Positions 1 to 12,800 of a stretch of 64,000 nt of DNA are shown one piece after another. Every line of letters begins with the position of its first letter. Position 1 is the first letter of the stretch. The translations under genes and the position numbers were made by a program. Source of the DNA: Anagrus nilaparvatae (lineage: Eukaryota > Arthropoda > Insecta > Hymenoptera > Mymaridae); assembly GCA_022575985.1 (NCBI GenBank), contig JAKSXM010000147.1:19998001-20062000 (forward strand). Direction: 5' to 3'. Under the pieces are notes generated by a model that had not been told where the DNA came from, made no database searches, and worked only from the letters and a program-made list of their open reading frames with translations.

Positions 1-373
1 TATTTAAGCAGTTTTGTTAATTATGTCAAATACCTCAGTTTTATCAGCAAATATTTTTATAAATTAATAAGAATTACCAAATGTCGCAAACATATTTGTC
101 AATATTATAAATAAATTGTCCTCATTAGATTAAATATAAAAGGATGTAAAAATTATAAAAGTCAGCTCAGTTCGCTTTTTAAAATTAATCTGTAAAGTCA
201 ATTTCAGTTAATAAAATTATTTTGTTTAAATTCGGAATTTAAGTGTCTATTCTTTAATCACCAACACTAAATGAGTAAGTAAATTAATTTAATTTTTATC
301 TAATTTATCAATCATAACCACTAGATCATATCCTAACTAATAATAAATAAATTATGATTTTATTATCATAACA
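1..373 (+). repeat. 5' LTR of an LTR retrotransposon, cut by the window start
   Basis: Positions 1-373 match 4707-5079 at a constant offset of 4706. The shared sequence ends in ATAACA, the inverse of the TGTTAT that begins the 3' LTR, as expected for LTR termini. About 88 bp of its 5' end lie upstream of the window. It is followed two bases later by a primer-binding-site-like sequence. Confidence 0.8.
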
Positions 374-375
374 AT

Positions 376-390
376 TGGTTCCAATACCGG
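376..390 (+). other. Primer-binding site, tRNA-Glu type
   Basis: TGGTTCCAATACCGG follows the LTR end by two bases. It is complementary, with one mismatch, to the 3' end of eukaryotic tRNA-Glu including CCA (recalled complement TGGTTCCCATACCGG). This is where minus-strand DNA synthesis of an LTR retrotransposon would be primed. The tRNA assignment rests on remembered tRNA sequence. Confidence 0.7.
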
Positions 391-523
391 TTTTCTTTTA
401 TTTAATCTTAGAAAATCAGAATCGAACTTAGGATTTTTTTTTTTTAAAGGCCAGATATATTATAATTATAACTTTTTTTTTTCCTCTCTTCTTTCATTAA
501 ACTTTAAACCCAATTTTATTAAA

Positions 524-834
524 ATGAAAAAAAATAAGAATGTTAGAAGTAAATCAAATAAAATTAATCATAAAGATTTTAATTTTTGTTTATACTATGA
601 CAAAATTGGTCATGATATACAAAATTGTAGGAATTTTCATGCTCATAAGCTTAAGTCAGCAAAAGATAAAATTGTTCATAATATTTTGTTAATAGGGAAA
701 ACTTATTGCAAAATCATAAAAATTATACTACTAAATGTTACTTTTGTAAAATATTAGGGCATAAAACCGAATTCTGTAAATTTTTAATTTACAAAATAAC
801 AGAAAACTTTAAAAAAACTGGCACTTTTGAAATA
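524..834 (+). pseudogene. Gag nucleocapsid remnant with two CCHC zinc knuckles
   Basis: A short lysine-rich reading frame starts at 524. Its first knuckle-like motif, FCLYYDKIGHDIQNC, has CX2YX4HX4C spacing, so the second cysteine is replaced by tyrosine. A second, canonical CX2CX4HX4C knuckle (CYFCKILGHKTEFC) lies at 736-777 in another frame, so at least one frameshift separates them. Tandem CCHC knuckles bind RNA in retroelement Gag proteins. The position just inside the 5' LTR and primer site agrees with gag. No capsid, protease, integrase or reverse transcriptase motif was seen downstream, so this is a decayed trace. Confidence 0.6.
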
Positions 835-1540
835 TAATTATTAAATGTTACATAGATTTTAATTTTATTTACAACTAAGGGAATTTAATTTCAATTTTTT
901 ATTCTTAATTCTGTTCCATACAAGATTAACATGGGTGATTTTACTAATCAATAAATAAATAATAACCTAATTTAAATTTAAATATCAAGTCAATGCGTAT
1001 AATTCATTACTTTTATTCATTTTGCATTTCTGTTATATTATTTCTTATAACATAATATTAACACTTACACATCTTTAATAATATGCTTTATTTTGCAGTA
1101 TTACATAATCAATATTATATAAATTTAAATTTTTGATTTAAAAGCATTTTCAATTTTTTTTACTTTTACAAGACTTTCATTTTATATGAAAATCACTAAG
1201 AAAACAATAAAACGAAATAATTTCCAATTATAATTTGTCTCTATCTTCAAATTTAAAATAAAAATAATTTCTTTATTTACCTTTTAATTGTATTAATATT
1301 AGCTTATAAAATAAAATTTCAAATGAACTTAATTTTTTTTTATATATTAAAGCACATACTTTTACTATCGTAAGCAAAAAAATCATGAAATATACGTGAA
1401 TGTTTATATGCAATTAAAGTGTCATATTATAGCAAAATCCATAAGTTGATTACAGTACTAAATAAATTTTTTTTTTCTAAATAATATCGTGAATTGTAGA
1501 GTAATTATAGCATTTACTACAGGCCTTAGAGTGATCACAT

Positions 1541-1735
1541 AAGAATAAAATATAGTTGTTGATGATTTATTACAATAAGCCGCGCATACATAAAGCCACG
1601 CATTACATAAGCCGTGCACACAGATAATTCTTACTATGATAAGAATAAGATATAGTTGTTGATGATTTATTACAATAAGCCGCGCATACATAAAGCCACG
1701 CATATACATAAGCCGTGCACACAAATAACGAATTA
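1541..1735. repeat. 100-bp tandem duplication
   Basis: The segment beginning AAGAATAA at 1541 recurs at 1641 with a few changes, including the GC-rich stretch with GCCGCGCATACATAAAGCC. It creates a minus-strand ORF with internal repeats (1458-1871), which I do not regard as a gene. Confidence 0.8.
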
Positions 1736-4618
1736 CTATGAATGAATTATTAGTTAATAAGTAAGAGAAATTTTGTTTGATTGTTAGTGAAAGTAACTGA
1801 TAACATAATTTGCGATTATAGAATTTTTTTTTTATGGTTATAGTGACAGTAACCAGGGAATTTTCTGTCAATCATAACATTAGGTTTAATAAAGCTAAAC
1901 TCTTCACGATATAATTTTTGTATAAAATATATAAATATATAAAATAATTTTTTTTTTGTTTCAAAAATGCATATAAATTTTTTCTTTTACATAAAATTTT
2001 ATTAATAAAAAATAAACTACAAGCATTATTCAAATCAAAACATTCAAAATATTATTTAATTTTTTTTTTTCAATAATAATAATAATCTACTAATTTATAT
2101 TTTTGCATAGTCAGGAAATTATTTCGTTAATTCCATCAATAATTTTTTTTTTTTCGTAAAATAAAGCATATTCAGCAAAAATTTTATGAATTATAAAATA
2201 TTAACAAACATTTCTTATGTTTCAGGTGATAATAATTACAAAACAAAAAACTCAAAAATTACATAATAATCATTTAACTCTTATTTTCTTTTAAGTAGAA
2301 CCATTATCAATTCAATTCAAAGGTTATCGATATTCAGGTCTCAAGCAACTGTACTCAAAACATATATACTAAATATTAATTGAAATACTAATTTTTTTTT
2401 ACTATAAATAAATATTACTTAAGAAATTATTAAAGATATAAACATTAAAGAAATTAAAAAAAAAAAAAAAAAAAAAAAAAGGTAAAAGTTGAAAACACTC
2501 TTTATTTACACAAAACAATTATTATTTCAATCAATAAAATTTTAGTTTACATTATTTTTTTTTTAATATTGTTTAAACATTTAATTAAGTGGGTTTATTA
2601 TTTTATAAGTATTTTATGTAACATTATTTTATTGATGCAATGAATGATTCACATTAAAATAAAGAAACAAATACAAATAAAAAGAAATTAAATATTTAAC
2701 TCTTTAGAAGTAAAAATTTTGACAATTAAATTTACCAAATTAGAAACATAAAAATTAAATTATAAATTAAAAACATAAACAAAAATATATCGATAATAAT
2801 AAATTGCTAAATTAGTAATAGGTTAGTGAAATTGTTAAAAATAACAACAATTTATTTAATGACACAGATTTAAAATTTTACACTTAAAAGATTAATGATA
2901 ATAAGTATATATTTTCCACTCTCATTTACCAAACTTATATAATTTTCCACTGTATTTTTTCTTCTCTAAATCCATATTTTCCATTCTTCTTTACCAAACT
3001 CAGAAATTTTGCAAACAAAAACATAGTTCCAGTCAAAAATACAAAATCAAAAAAATTGAAAATCAAGATAAGTCAGTTGGGAAAGAATGCCTCAAAAGTT
3101 TAATTAAAGTCAAGATTCATCAGACTGCAGCTGAAAGATACTCGACAAAGAAATTAATATTTGTGATCCAATCAAGTACCTTGATTTATTTTACACAAGC
3201 TGCCACAGCGTACACACCAAAAAGATTCGTGAAAATGTAAATAATCTGTAAATATGTATATACCATACATACCAAAAGGATTTGTGAAAAATGTAAATAA
3301 ATCTGTAAATATGTAAATAGGTACGTAAAACATTATGTAAATATGTAAATAAGTGAATTTATATTAAGAAAGACGATGAAAAAAGTTAAGACACAAAAGA
3401 CTATAAAAGACAATTAGATATTATGTGATAAGCAGTTTACGAATCTTCTATGAACACTATATAATTCACAATCACAATTACTCAAACAATTAACAACCTA
3501 AAAATTTGGAGAATATTTTTCTATCCATCATCTGTTTTCATCATATAAATAAAACCTTAATAGTTTGAATTCTAAAATTCAACATATTCAATCAATAATT
3601 TGTGCAAAAATTTCTATAAAAATATCCTAAAAACGAAACAATAAATATCCTTATAGTTAAACACTCCAAAAAACCTCAACCTAGAATTCTTTAAAATCAT
3701 ATTACAAAAAATTAAATATACAGTATTTCATTAATATATAATATTATAATTTCAAATACCATTTCACTAAGTTATTATTAATTCTAAATTCAGAAGTCAT
3801 GAAATAAAATTTTACATATATTTCAAAAATATAGGAAGTAATCTCGACATTTTTTTTTAAAACAATAAATAATTTTGCATACTTTAAAAGAAACTAAAAC
3901 TGCTGAATCAGTCATTGTTATTAATAATACTTTATATTTTTATATTAACCAACAATAAAACAATAAAATTTACCTTTTTGTATAAATAATGTAAAATTAA
4001 ACATAGCAAAATCTTTAAAGATAAATTTTTATTTTGATTTCCCTAAATCAAATATTTGTTCATTACGTTTTCATAAAAAACTCCACTCACAAACTTGGTG
4101 AGGAGGAAGTAAGATGGGTAAATTTACTGAATTTTTGTATCAAATTTTTAAAAAATTTCGTTATGTTTAATTCCAGTTTAATCTTTAAAATGTTAATCAA
4201 ATACATATTAAACTTTTTCACTAACAATAAATCTTAAGTAAATATAAAAATTGTAATAAAAACAAAAAAATCAAAAAAAACAAAACAAAAATCTAACATA
4301 AATTTACTTCAGTGTAATTATAAAATATGCATTCGTATAATAAAAATGTAAAATTTAGAGAATAATAATAATATAATAATATTGCTGACTCGTTAAAAAC
4401 AATGCTACAAAGTCATTGCACTATAATATAAACATAATATCATGTAATCATACTAACACTAGAGTTTAAGAAGTAACAAAATATGATTTAGTAAGCAAAA
4501 TATAAAAATATTAAAAACAATCATTCTTAATATAAAATTAATAAGTAATAATAGAAAATAAGTTTGATTTCCTAATCAAACCACAAAAACATCCTGTTTT
4601 TGAAACTAAGGGCGGAGG

Positions 4619-5079
4619 TGTTATGCGCCAACGCCCAATATTTCGTAATTACTTTTAAATGAATGTTCTAAATTATTTTATAAGATTTCAAAATTTGTAA
4701 TTTCATTATTTAAGCAGTTTTGTTAATTATGTCAAATACCTCAGTTTTATCAGCAAATATTTTTATAAATTAATAAGAATTACCAAATGTCGCAAACATA
4801 TTTGTCAATATTATAAATAAATTGTCCTCATTAGATTAAATATAAAAGGATGTAAAAATTATAAAAGTCAGCTCAGTTCGCTTTTTAAAATTAATCTGTA
4901 AAGTCAATTTCAGTTAATAAAATTATTTTGTTTAAATTCGGAATTTAAGTGTCTATTCTTTAATCACCAACACTAAATGAGTAAGTAAATTAATTTAATT
5001 TTTATCTAATTTATCAATCATAACCACTAGATCATATCCTAACTAATAATAAATAAATTATGATTTTATTATCATAACA
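4619..5079 (+). repeat. 3' LTR of the LTR retrotransposon
   Basis: It starts TGTTATGCGCC right after the purine tract GGGCGGAGG and ends ATAACA, giving a 461-bp LTR with 6-bp inverted termini TGTTAT/ATAACA. Its last 373 bp match the window start. The target duplication cannot be checked because the 5' flank is outside the window. Confidence 0.8.
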
Positions 5080-5539
5080 GAACAGAGCTCAAAAACTATT
5101 TTCAACCATAGGAAATAGCTGAAACTTCTTACTGAGAGTCATTTTGGCTGTCAGTTTTTGGAAAAACATCGAGGAAAGCTGAATAAAACTAAAATTCTAA
5201 AGAAAATTTTTTTTTTTTAATGTGGATTTTTAATTATTATATTTTATAATTATTTGTTTTTTAAGTTTTTCAAAACTAAAAAGGTTAAATACCCAGAAAT
5301 AGAAATTTTAAAAAAGAATTATAATTTTCTTTTAGAAAAACAGTAATTTTAATTGCAACAAAAAAGAAAAGAATTTCCCAGTGTTTGAAAAATCCACATT
5401 AAAAAAAAAAAATTTTCTTTAGCATTTTAGTTTTATTCAGCTTTCCTCGATGTTTTTCCAAAAACTGACAGCCAAAATGACTCTCAGTAAGAAGTTTCAG
5501 CTATTTCCTATGGTTGAAAATAGTTTTTGAGCTCTGTTC
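5080..5539. mobile_element. Foldback MITE abutting the LTR
   Basis: The termini GAACAGAGCTC and GAGCTCTGTTC are inverted and the arms pair for about 140 bp each (near 5080-5220 and 5397-5539) around an AT-rich middle. No coding capacity. No clear target duplication was found, so the superfamily is undetermined. Its left end coincides with the last base of the 3' LTR. Confidence 0.7.
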
Positions 5540-6440
5540 AGAGTGTAAAAAAATTAAAATAGAACATTTACTCAGATTTTCTTTAAAAATTTGAAAATAT
5601 TTTTAATTCAAAAAACAGCTGCTATTTCAAAAATTTTTACTCCAGAACCATAAAAATTGGTAAGGTGTCATATTTTAACATACTAAATACAGCCAAATTT
5701 GATTTTTCGAAATTCCAGACATTCGTTTTCCTTTAAGGTCATTTTCACTAAGAATTACTTGAATATTTTCTTATAAAAAGTCTAATTTCGTAGAATTGAC
5801 TAAATATATCAATAGAAAAGGTTTAAAGGCATTAAAAAAAAATTTATTTTATGATAAATTTTACATATGAAATCGGTTCTGCCTAAATTTGCACATAAAT
5901 ATAGCTTTTTTCGCTAAATTTGCATTTTCAAAATCGGAAAATTTCACTAATTATCGTTGTAACTTTTCCGTATGTGAAAATACCCATACCCATATTAATA
6001 CCAGGTGAAAGTATATGGAATACCCTGTCTCCACACCCAGTTTGAAGTTATTTGAAGTGACGGGTTTTGAGTTATGAGCTACAGCTGGTACGGCTCACAT
6101 TTTCCAATTTTCCGGGTTTCCACGTGAAAATTTTAAAAAACGGTTTAGAAATTCGGATAGCCAGGGAAATTTCCGATCGAAATCGTTTTTCTAATAATAT
6201 TTTTAACATTTCTTCATGCTTTTATATAATGAAGCAAAAGTTGGTGGCTGAGAGCTTTAAAATCGGTCCCAATTTTCAAAAATTCACAGAGACGGCTAGA
6301 AATGATTTTAAGACGTAAAAATTGGGGAGTGAGGACATTTTATATATATAATTACCTGTGCAAAGTTACAGCCCAATCGGATGACCCCATCTGGAGGTCA
6401 ACGTACGTTTCACATGGAATCAGCCTGCAGTTTTTTTTAT
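5540..6440. other. AT-rich non-coding DNA, no gene seen
   Basis: There is no convincing gene. The stretch around 5990-6430 is less AT-rich and more complex than its surroundings, and its two ~83-residue ORFs are unlike anything I recognise. It may be the body of the repeat family that continues to 7485. Confidence 0.4.
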
Positions 6441-7306
6441 TTTTCTTTTTTTTTAATATTGACAAAAAAAATTTTGAAAAAATTAAGTATCAGATCCAAA
6501 AGATTACAATAAACAAGGTTCTTAAAACTAGTACTTCCATGAAAATAAATTAGGTACTAAGTCCAAAAAGAAAAAAAAAATTGGTATTTTTTGTATTTTT
6601 TTGTGAAAAAAATTTTAGAAAAAAAATTTTCAGAAAATCAAGTATCCGATTCGAGATATCATTTGAAAACTAGACTTTCAAATATAAGTACCTTCATGGA
6701 AATAAATGAGGTATTACATCCAAATTAAAAAAAAAAAAGGGGGGTTTGAGATTTTTTGATAAAAAAATGTTTGAAAAAATAATTAGGTCTTAATTCGATA
6801 ATGGTTTTGAAATATCACTAGTTACAATATTTTCAGATATTAGTACTTTCGTAGAATTAAATGAGGTATTACACCAAAAAAAAAAAATATTGCATTTTTT
6901 TTAATTTTTCAATTTTTTTAATTTTGACAAAAAAAATTTTGAAAAAATTAAGTATCAGATCCAAAAGATAACAATAAACAAGGTTCTTAAAACTAGTACT
7001 TCCATGGAAATAAATTAGTTACTACTTCCAAAAAGAAAAAAAAAATTTGTATTTTTTGTATTTTTTTGTGAAAAAAATTTTACAAAAAAAAATTTTCAGA
7101 AAATTAAGTATCCGATTCGAGATATCATGTAAAAACCATACTTTCAAATTATAAGTACTTTCATGAAAATAAATGAGGTATTACATCCAAATCAAAAAAA
7201 AAAAAAGTACCTCGAGCTTTTTTGATGAAAAAATTTTGGAAAAAAAAATTAGGTCTTAATTCCATAATATTTGTGAAATATCACCGATTACATACATACG
7301 TACGTA

Positions 7307-7372
<66 letters not shown>

Positions 7373-7485
7373 GACTTTTTTTAAAAACAGGTTTTTTAGC
7401 TTCCTGGGGTCCCAAAACGTGCTTATATGCCAAAAAATAGAAAATCAAATTTTGACCTAACACAATGGTTCCTCAAAGAGGAACC
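6440..7485 (+). repeat. Microsatellite-bearing interspersed repeat, copy 1
   Basis: Several diverged ~150-bp modules occur (phrases such as AGTACTTCCATGGAAATAAAT recur), then an AC-dinucleotide tract at 7310-7368, a conserved ~90-bp segment containing CGTGCTTATATGCC, and the stem-loop GGTTCCTCAAAGAGGAACC at 7467-7485. The same order, reversed, is found at 26179-27310 and 63432-64000, so this is one family of interspersed element. The class is unknown. Confidence 0.7.
7310..7368. repeat. (AC)n microsatellite
   Basis: About 29 AC dinucleotides in a row, preceded by short ACGT/ACAT steps. It gives spurious ORFs of alternating residues on both strands. Confidence 0.95.
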
Positions 7486-7713
7486 AAAAAATACTTAAGA
7501 ATAATATTCATTAAATTATTTAATTATGTTGTATAAAAAACACAAAGAAATAAACCACATGTTGATCTTAAAATAACGTCTGCAAGAACTATAGAATGTC
7601 GACTTTAAAGCTGAAACGCAAGCATACTAGCACTATACCTATCACTGCTGCAAGCTAGAAAATTTTATGCTCTCAAATGGTTTTAGCCATAGATTAAAGT
7701 TAAATTGAAAATA

Positions 7714-8082
7714 TCCTATCCTATATATATATTAAAATGAAATAATTTAAAAAAGTTGTCACCCTAATCAGTGTGTAACTCAAAATCTATATCACCAAAA
7801 CGATCAAACTAAAGTTCTATGTATTTATTAGTGCGTTATCTAAAACAAGTTTTTTTGGTTTTTAATTTAACCCTTTCATTAAAGAGAAATCTCTAGAAAA
7901 CCAATTTAAAATGAAATAATTTAAAAAAGTTGTCACCCTAATCAGTGTGTAACTCAAAATCTATGTCACCAAAACGATCAAACTAAAGTGCTATGTATTT
8001 GTTAGTGCGTTATCTAAAACAAGTTTTTTTGGTTTTTAATTTAACCCTTTCATTAAAGAGAAATCTCTAGAAAACCAATTTA
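7714..8082 (+). mobile_element. Helitron-like 5' end with a 174-bp tandem duplication
   Basis: TCCTATCCTATATATATATT starts an element-like block. A 174-bp unit (7735-7908) is repeated at 7909-8082 with only a few changes. TC followed by a TA-rich stretch resembles Helitron 5' termini, and a diverged reverse copy is at 25304-25835. No Rep/helicase ORF and no paired 3' end was identified, so the class is tentative. Confidence 0.4.
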
Positions 8083-8422
8083 CGTTAAATTACAAAAAAA
8101 TTTATCTTTTAAAAAATTAATATCTGAGACAAAATATATATATTATTATATTATTTTATATAACAAAAAATATATATTAAAAAATTTCTACTTTTATCAA
8201 GCTGTGAACAATTAATATGACTTTTGCAATAAAAGATTTTTTTTTGAAATTTTTATTTTTTCATGTTTAAGGGCCATAATGACTTACGTAGGTTATATTT
8301 CAGGCATGCTGAGAACCTTCTATTTTTAGCTAAAAGAAAGGGCTAAATTAAAATTCTGACTCCCTCAACGTTTAAAAAAATTATTCATCTTTAAATTAAA
8401 AAAAAATTTAATTATTTATTTT
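8083..8422. repeat. Interspersed copy of the CAATATGACTTTTGC satellite flank
   Basis: This segment, from ACGTTAAATTAC to about 8250, matches the sequence at 21262-21440 next to the array near 20.9-22.3 kb, including the phrase ATATGACTTTTGCAATAAAA. The remainder to 8422 is plain AT-rich DNA and ends at the hAT-like element's target duplication. Confidence 0.6.
8415..8422. repeat. Left 8-bp target site duplication (TTTATTTT)
   Basis: TTTATTTT directly precedes the CAGAG terminus and recurs directly after CTCTG at 12856-12863. Confidence 0.8.
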
Positions 8423-8439
8423 CAGAGTTGGGCAAATAT

Positions 8440-9695
8440 GACAGAAATGAATTTTTTTTCCATATCCATATTCCATACTTTTTCATATATGGAATCCATA
8501 TTATGGCAATTTTTTTTCCATATAAATATGGAATCCATAATATGGTACCCATATTAATATGGAAAAAAAAGGATCATATTTGGATTTCATATTAATATGA
8601 TAAGGAATCCATATTAATATGATATGGATATGAAAAAAATATGGAAAAAAAATATGGAAACAATATGAAAACAATATGGAAACAATATGAAAACAATATG
8701 GAAACAATATGGATGTCATATTAATATGAAAAAAATATGGAAACCAATATGGAAACAATATGGATGTCATATTAGGGCCATATTAATATGAAAAAAATAT
8801 GAAAAAAATATGGAAACCAATATGGAAACAATATGGATGCCATATGGACATTATATTAGGGCCATATTAATAGGGAAAAAATATGGGAACGATATGGATG
8901 TAATATGGATGTTATATTAGGGCAATATTGATATGAAAAAATATGGAAACCAATATGGAAACAATATGGATGTCATATTAGGGCCATATTAATATGAAAA
9001 AAATATGAAAAAAATATGGAAACCAATATGGAAACAATATGGATGCCATATGGACATTATATTAGGGCCATATTAATAGGGAAAAAATATGGGAACGATA
9101 TGGATGTAATATGGATGTTATATTAGGGCAATATTGATATGAAAAAATATGGAAACCAATATGGAAATAATATGGATGTCATATTAGGGCCATATTAATA
9201 TGAAATAAATATGAATAAAATATGGAAACCAATATGGAAACAATATGGATGCCATATGGACATTATATTAGGGCCATATTAATATGGAAAAAATATGGAA
9301 CCGATATGGATGTAATATGGATGTCATATTAGGGCCATATTGATATGAAAAAAATATGGAAACCAATATGGAAACAATATGGATGTCATATTAGGGCCAT
9401 ATTAATATGAAATAAATATGAAAAAAATATGGAATGAATATGGAAGCAATATGGATGCCATATGGACATTATATTAGGGCCATATTCATATGAAAAAAAT
9501 ATTGAAACGATATGGATGTCATATGGATGTCATTTTAGAGCCATATTAATATGAAAAAATATGGAAACGATATGGATGTCATATGGATGTCATATTAGAG
9601 CCATATTAATATGAAAAAATATGGAAACGATATGGATGACATATGGTCATCATATAAGGGCCATATTAATATGGAAAAAATATGGAATCGATATT
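8440..9695 (+). repeat. ATATGG satellite, left arm
   Basis: Short words such as ATATGGATGTCATATTAGGG and CCATATTAATATGAAAAAAA recur throughout, with a longer period of about 208 bp between near-identical blocks at roughly 8750 and 8957. GGGCCATATTAATATG marks most units. Confidence 0.85.
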
Positions 9696-9755
9696 TTTTT
9701 CTGTGCAAGTATTAATTTTATAAATACCATTTTCACTCGATATATGGATCTGATA

Positions 9756-10042
9756 CACTGACATTAGTAGGGAAAGGAATCATTCCTTGGTTAAGGCAAC
9801 AGAGTTCTCAGCTTTTAGGATGGAATATTTCTTATTTTGGGAAAGAATCTTCCCCTAATTTTTTAATAATAGAATTAGAGTAGTAAAAACTACAATCTTC
9901 TGTATCGGTGGAAGATATTTTGAGAGGTATTTTTCTTATTTTGAGATAACAGCACTCCAAAAACATAAGAAAGATTTTATACAAATTTAGGGGAAGATTC
10001 TTTCCCGAATGGGATATCTGCTTCCCCGTACTACTGTCAGTG
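9756..10042. mobile_element. Small nested MITE with TA target duplication
   Basis: CACTGACATTAGTAGGG at 9756 and its near-complement CGTACTACTGTCAGTG ending at 10042 form imperfect inverted ends, each bordered by TA (9754-9755 and 10043-10044). TA duplication suggests a Tc1/mariner-type MITE. It sits in the centre of the hAT-like element. Confidence 0.5.
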
Positions 10043-10690
10043 TACTTGATTTTTTGACAATTTTTATCTTAAAACTTTTTATGTTATAACTTTATTCCTT
10101 ATAAGGAATAAAAAGAACACTAATTTTTCTTTTTTGATTGACGTAATACATAAATTTTTTCACGGGAGTCCTGATTCATTATAACTGGATTTTAAGAATT
10201 AAATACCTAATTTTTCTACGAATTTCCAAAAATTAGTAATCACGTAGATAAAAATGCTGATATCTGAGAAATAAGGTAACACCAAATAAATAAAAACTCT
10301 CATGTGTAAAAAAGTAGGCATTGTGGCTACAAAATATGGAGATTCTTTACTTTTTTGCGAAAGAAATTTAAATTAAAAAAATGCGGGATATTGAGAATAA
10401 ATCATTTCTTAAAACCAGAACTTCCGTGGGAAAAAATTAGGTATTGCTTTCAAAATAAAAAAAATAAAACTATTTTTTTTTATTTTCTGATACAGAAAAT
10501 TTATGGAGAAAAATTTTTATAAAATTAGGTATTAATTTCATAAAATCCAGTTATAATGAATCATCTTAAACTAGGACTCCCGTGAAAAAATTTAGATATT
10601 ACGTAATCAAAAAAAAAAATAGTGTTATTTTTATTCTTTAACATAAAAAGTTTTAAGAAAAATTGTAAGAGTATCAAGTAACAAATCCAA
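10043..10690. repeat. Inverted repeat in the centre of the hAT-like element
   Basis: About 150 bp at 10045-10200 (with CACGGGAGTCCTGATTCATT) is complementary to 10540-10690 (with AATGAATCATCTTAAACTAG and ACTCCCGTG). The interior is AT-rich without a gene. It continues the overall foldback symmetry of the host element. Confidence 0.6.
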
Positions 10691-10727
10691 GTAATCTAAT
10701 ATTTATAAAATTAATACCTTTTCCATA

Positions 10728-12800
10728 ATTTTTCATATTAATATGGCCCTAATATGACATCCATATGACATCCACATCCTTTCCATATTTTTTTCATATT
10801 AATATGGCCCTAACATAATGTCTATATGACATCCATATTGTTTCCATATTTTTTTCATTTCAAGATGGCCCCAGCATGACATCCATATCCCATCCATATC
10901 GTTTTCATATTTTTTTCATATCAATATGGCCCTAATATGATATCCATATTACATCCATATTGTTTCCATATTTTTTCATATCAATATGGCCCTAATATAA
11001 TGTCCATATGGCATCCATATTGTTTTCCATATTTTTTCATATCAATATGGCCCTAATATGACATCCATATTACATCCATATCGTTTCCATATTTTTTCCA
11101 TATTAATATGGCCCTAATATGATATCCATATTACATCCATATTGTTTCCATATTTTTTCATATCAATATGGCCCTAATATAATGTCCATATGGCATCCAT
11201 ATTGTTTTCCATATTTTTTCATATCAATATGGCCCTAATATGACATCCATATTACATCCATATCGTTTCCATATTTTTTTCATATTAATATGGCCCTAAC
11301 ATAATGTCTATATGACATCCATATTGTTTCCATATTTTTTTCATTTCAAGATGGCCCCAGCATGACATCCATATCCCATCCATATCGTTTTCATATTTTT
11401 TTCATATCAATATGGCCCTAATATGATATCCATATTACATCCATATTGTTTCCATATTTTTTCATATCAATATGGCCCTAATATAATGTCCATATGGCAT
11501 CCATATTGTTTTCCATATTTTTTCATATCAATATGGCCCTAATATGACATCCATATTACATCCATATCGTTTCCATATTTTTTCCATATTAATATGGCCC
11601 TAATATAATGTCCATATGGCATCCATATTGTTTCCATATTGGTTTCCATATTTTTTAAATATTTTTTTCATATTAATATGGCCCTAATATGACATCCATA
11701 TTGTTTCCATATTGGTTTCCATATTTTTTCATATCAATATGGCCCTAATATGACATCCATATTACATCCATATCGTTTCCATATTAATATGGCCCTAGTA
11801 TAATATCCATATGGCATCCATATTCTTTCCATATTCATTCCATATCGTTTCCATATTTTTTTCATATCAATATGGCCCTAATATAATGTCCATATGGCAT
11901 CCATATTCTTTCCATATTCATTCCATATCGTTTCCATATTTTTTTCATATCAATATGGCCGTAATATGATATCCATATTACATCCATATTGTTTCCATAT
12001 TTTTTTCATATCAAAATGGCCCTAATATAATGTCCATATGGCATCCATATTGTTTTCCATATTTTTTCATATCAATATGGCCCTAATATGACATCCATAT
12101 TACATCCATATCGTTTCCATATTTTTTCCATATTAATATGGCCCTAGTATAATGTCCATATGGCATCCATATTCTTTCCATATTCATTCCATATCGTTTC
12201 CATATTTTTTTCATATCAATATGGCCCTAATATAATGTCCATATGGCGTCCATATTCCTTCCATATTCATTATATATCGTTTCCATATTTTTTTTATATC
12301 ATTATGGCCCTAATATGATATCCATATTACATCCATATCGTTTCCATATTTTTTTCATATCAATATGGCCCTAATATAATGTCCATATGACATCCATATT
12401 GTTTCCATATTGGTTTCCATATTTTTTCATATCAATATGGCCCTAATGACATCCATATTACATCCATATCGTTTCCATATTTTTTCCATATTAATATGGC
12501 CCTAATATAATGTCCATTGGCATCCATATTGTTTCCATATTGGTTTCCATATTTTTTTCATATTTTTTTCATATTAATATGACATCCATATTGTTTCCAT
12601 ATTGTTTTCATATTGTTTCCATATTTTTTTTCCATATTTTTTTCATATCCATATCATATTAATATGGATTCCATATCATATTAATATGAAATCGAAATAT
12701 GATCATTTTTTTTTTCCATATTAATATGGGTGCCATAATATGGATTCCATATTTATATGGAAAAAAAATTGCCATAATATGGATTCCATATATGAAAAAA
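10728..12800 (-). repeat. ATATGG satellite, right arm (inverted)
   Basis: Tandem units such as CATATCAATATGGCCCTAAT and ATGTCCATATGGCATCCATA are the reverse complement of the left-arm units. A ~550-bp block near 10780 recurs near 11260, showing higher-order duplication. This arm is ~800 bp longer than the left. Confidence 0.85.

Larger units (their letters stand above)
374..4618 (+). mobile_element. Internal region of a pol-less LTR retrotransposon
   Basis: The 4.2 kb between the LTRs hold the primer-binding site, the gag remnant and a polypurine tract (GGGCGGAGG before the 3' LTR). The rest is AT-rich and broken by stops in every frame. Long ORFs here are few and resemble no protease, integrase, RT or RNase H. 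It therefore looks like a non-autonomous or heavily decayed element. A 100-bp tandem duplication (1541-1640 and 1641-1735) and a poly-A run near 2457-2480 lie inside. The superfamily cannot be decided. Confidence 0.6.

Noticed and set aside
1458..1871. 137-codon minus-strand ORF
   Set aside because: It is built on a 100-bp tandem duplication, has repetitive low-complexity composition and lies inside the LTR-element interior; no domain is visible.
7222..7463. ORFs on both strands with alternating His/Thr or Cys/Val
   Set aside because: Translation of the CA/TG microsatellite.
8501..8770. Minus-strand ORF rich in FHI/PY repeats (and 12659-12850, 12740-12943)
   Set aside because: Translation of the ATATGG satellite arms of the hAT-like element.
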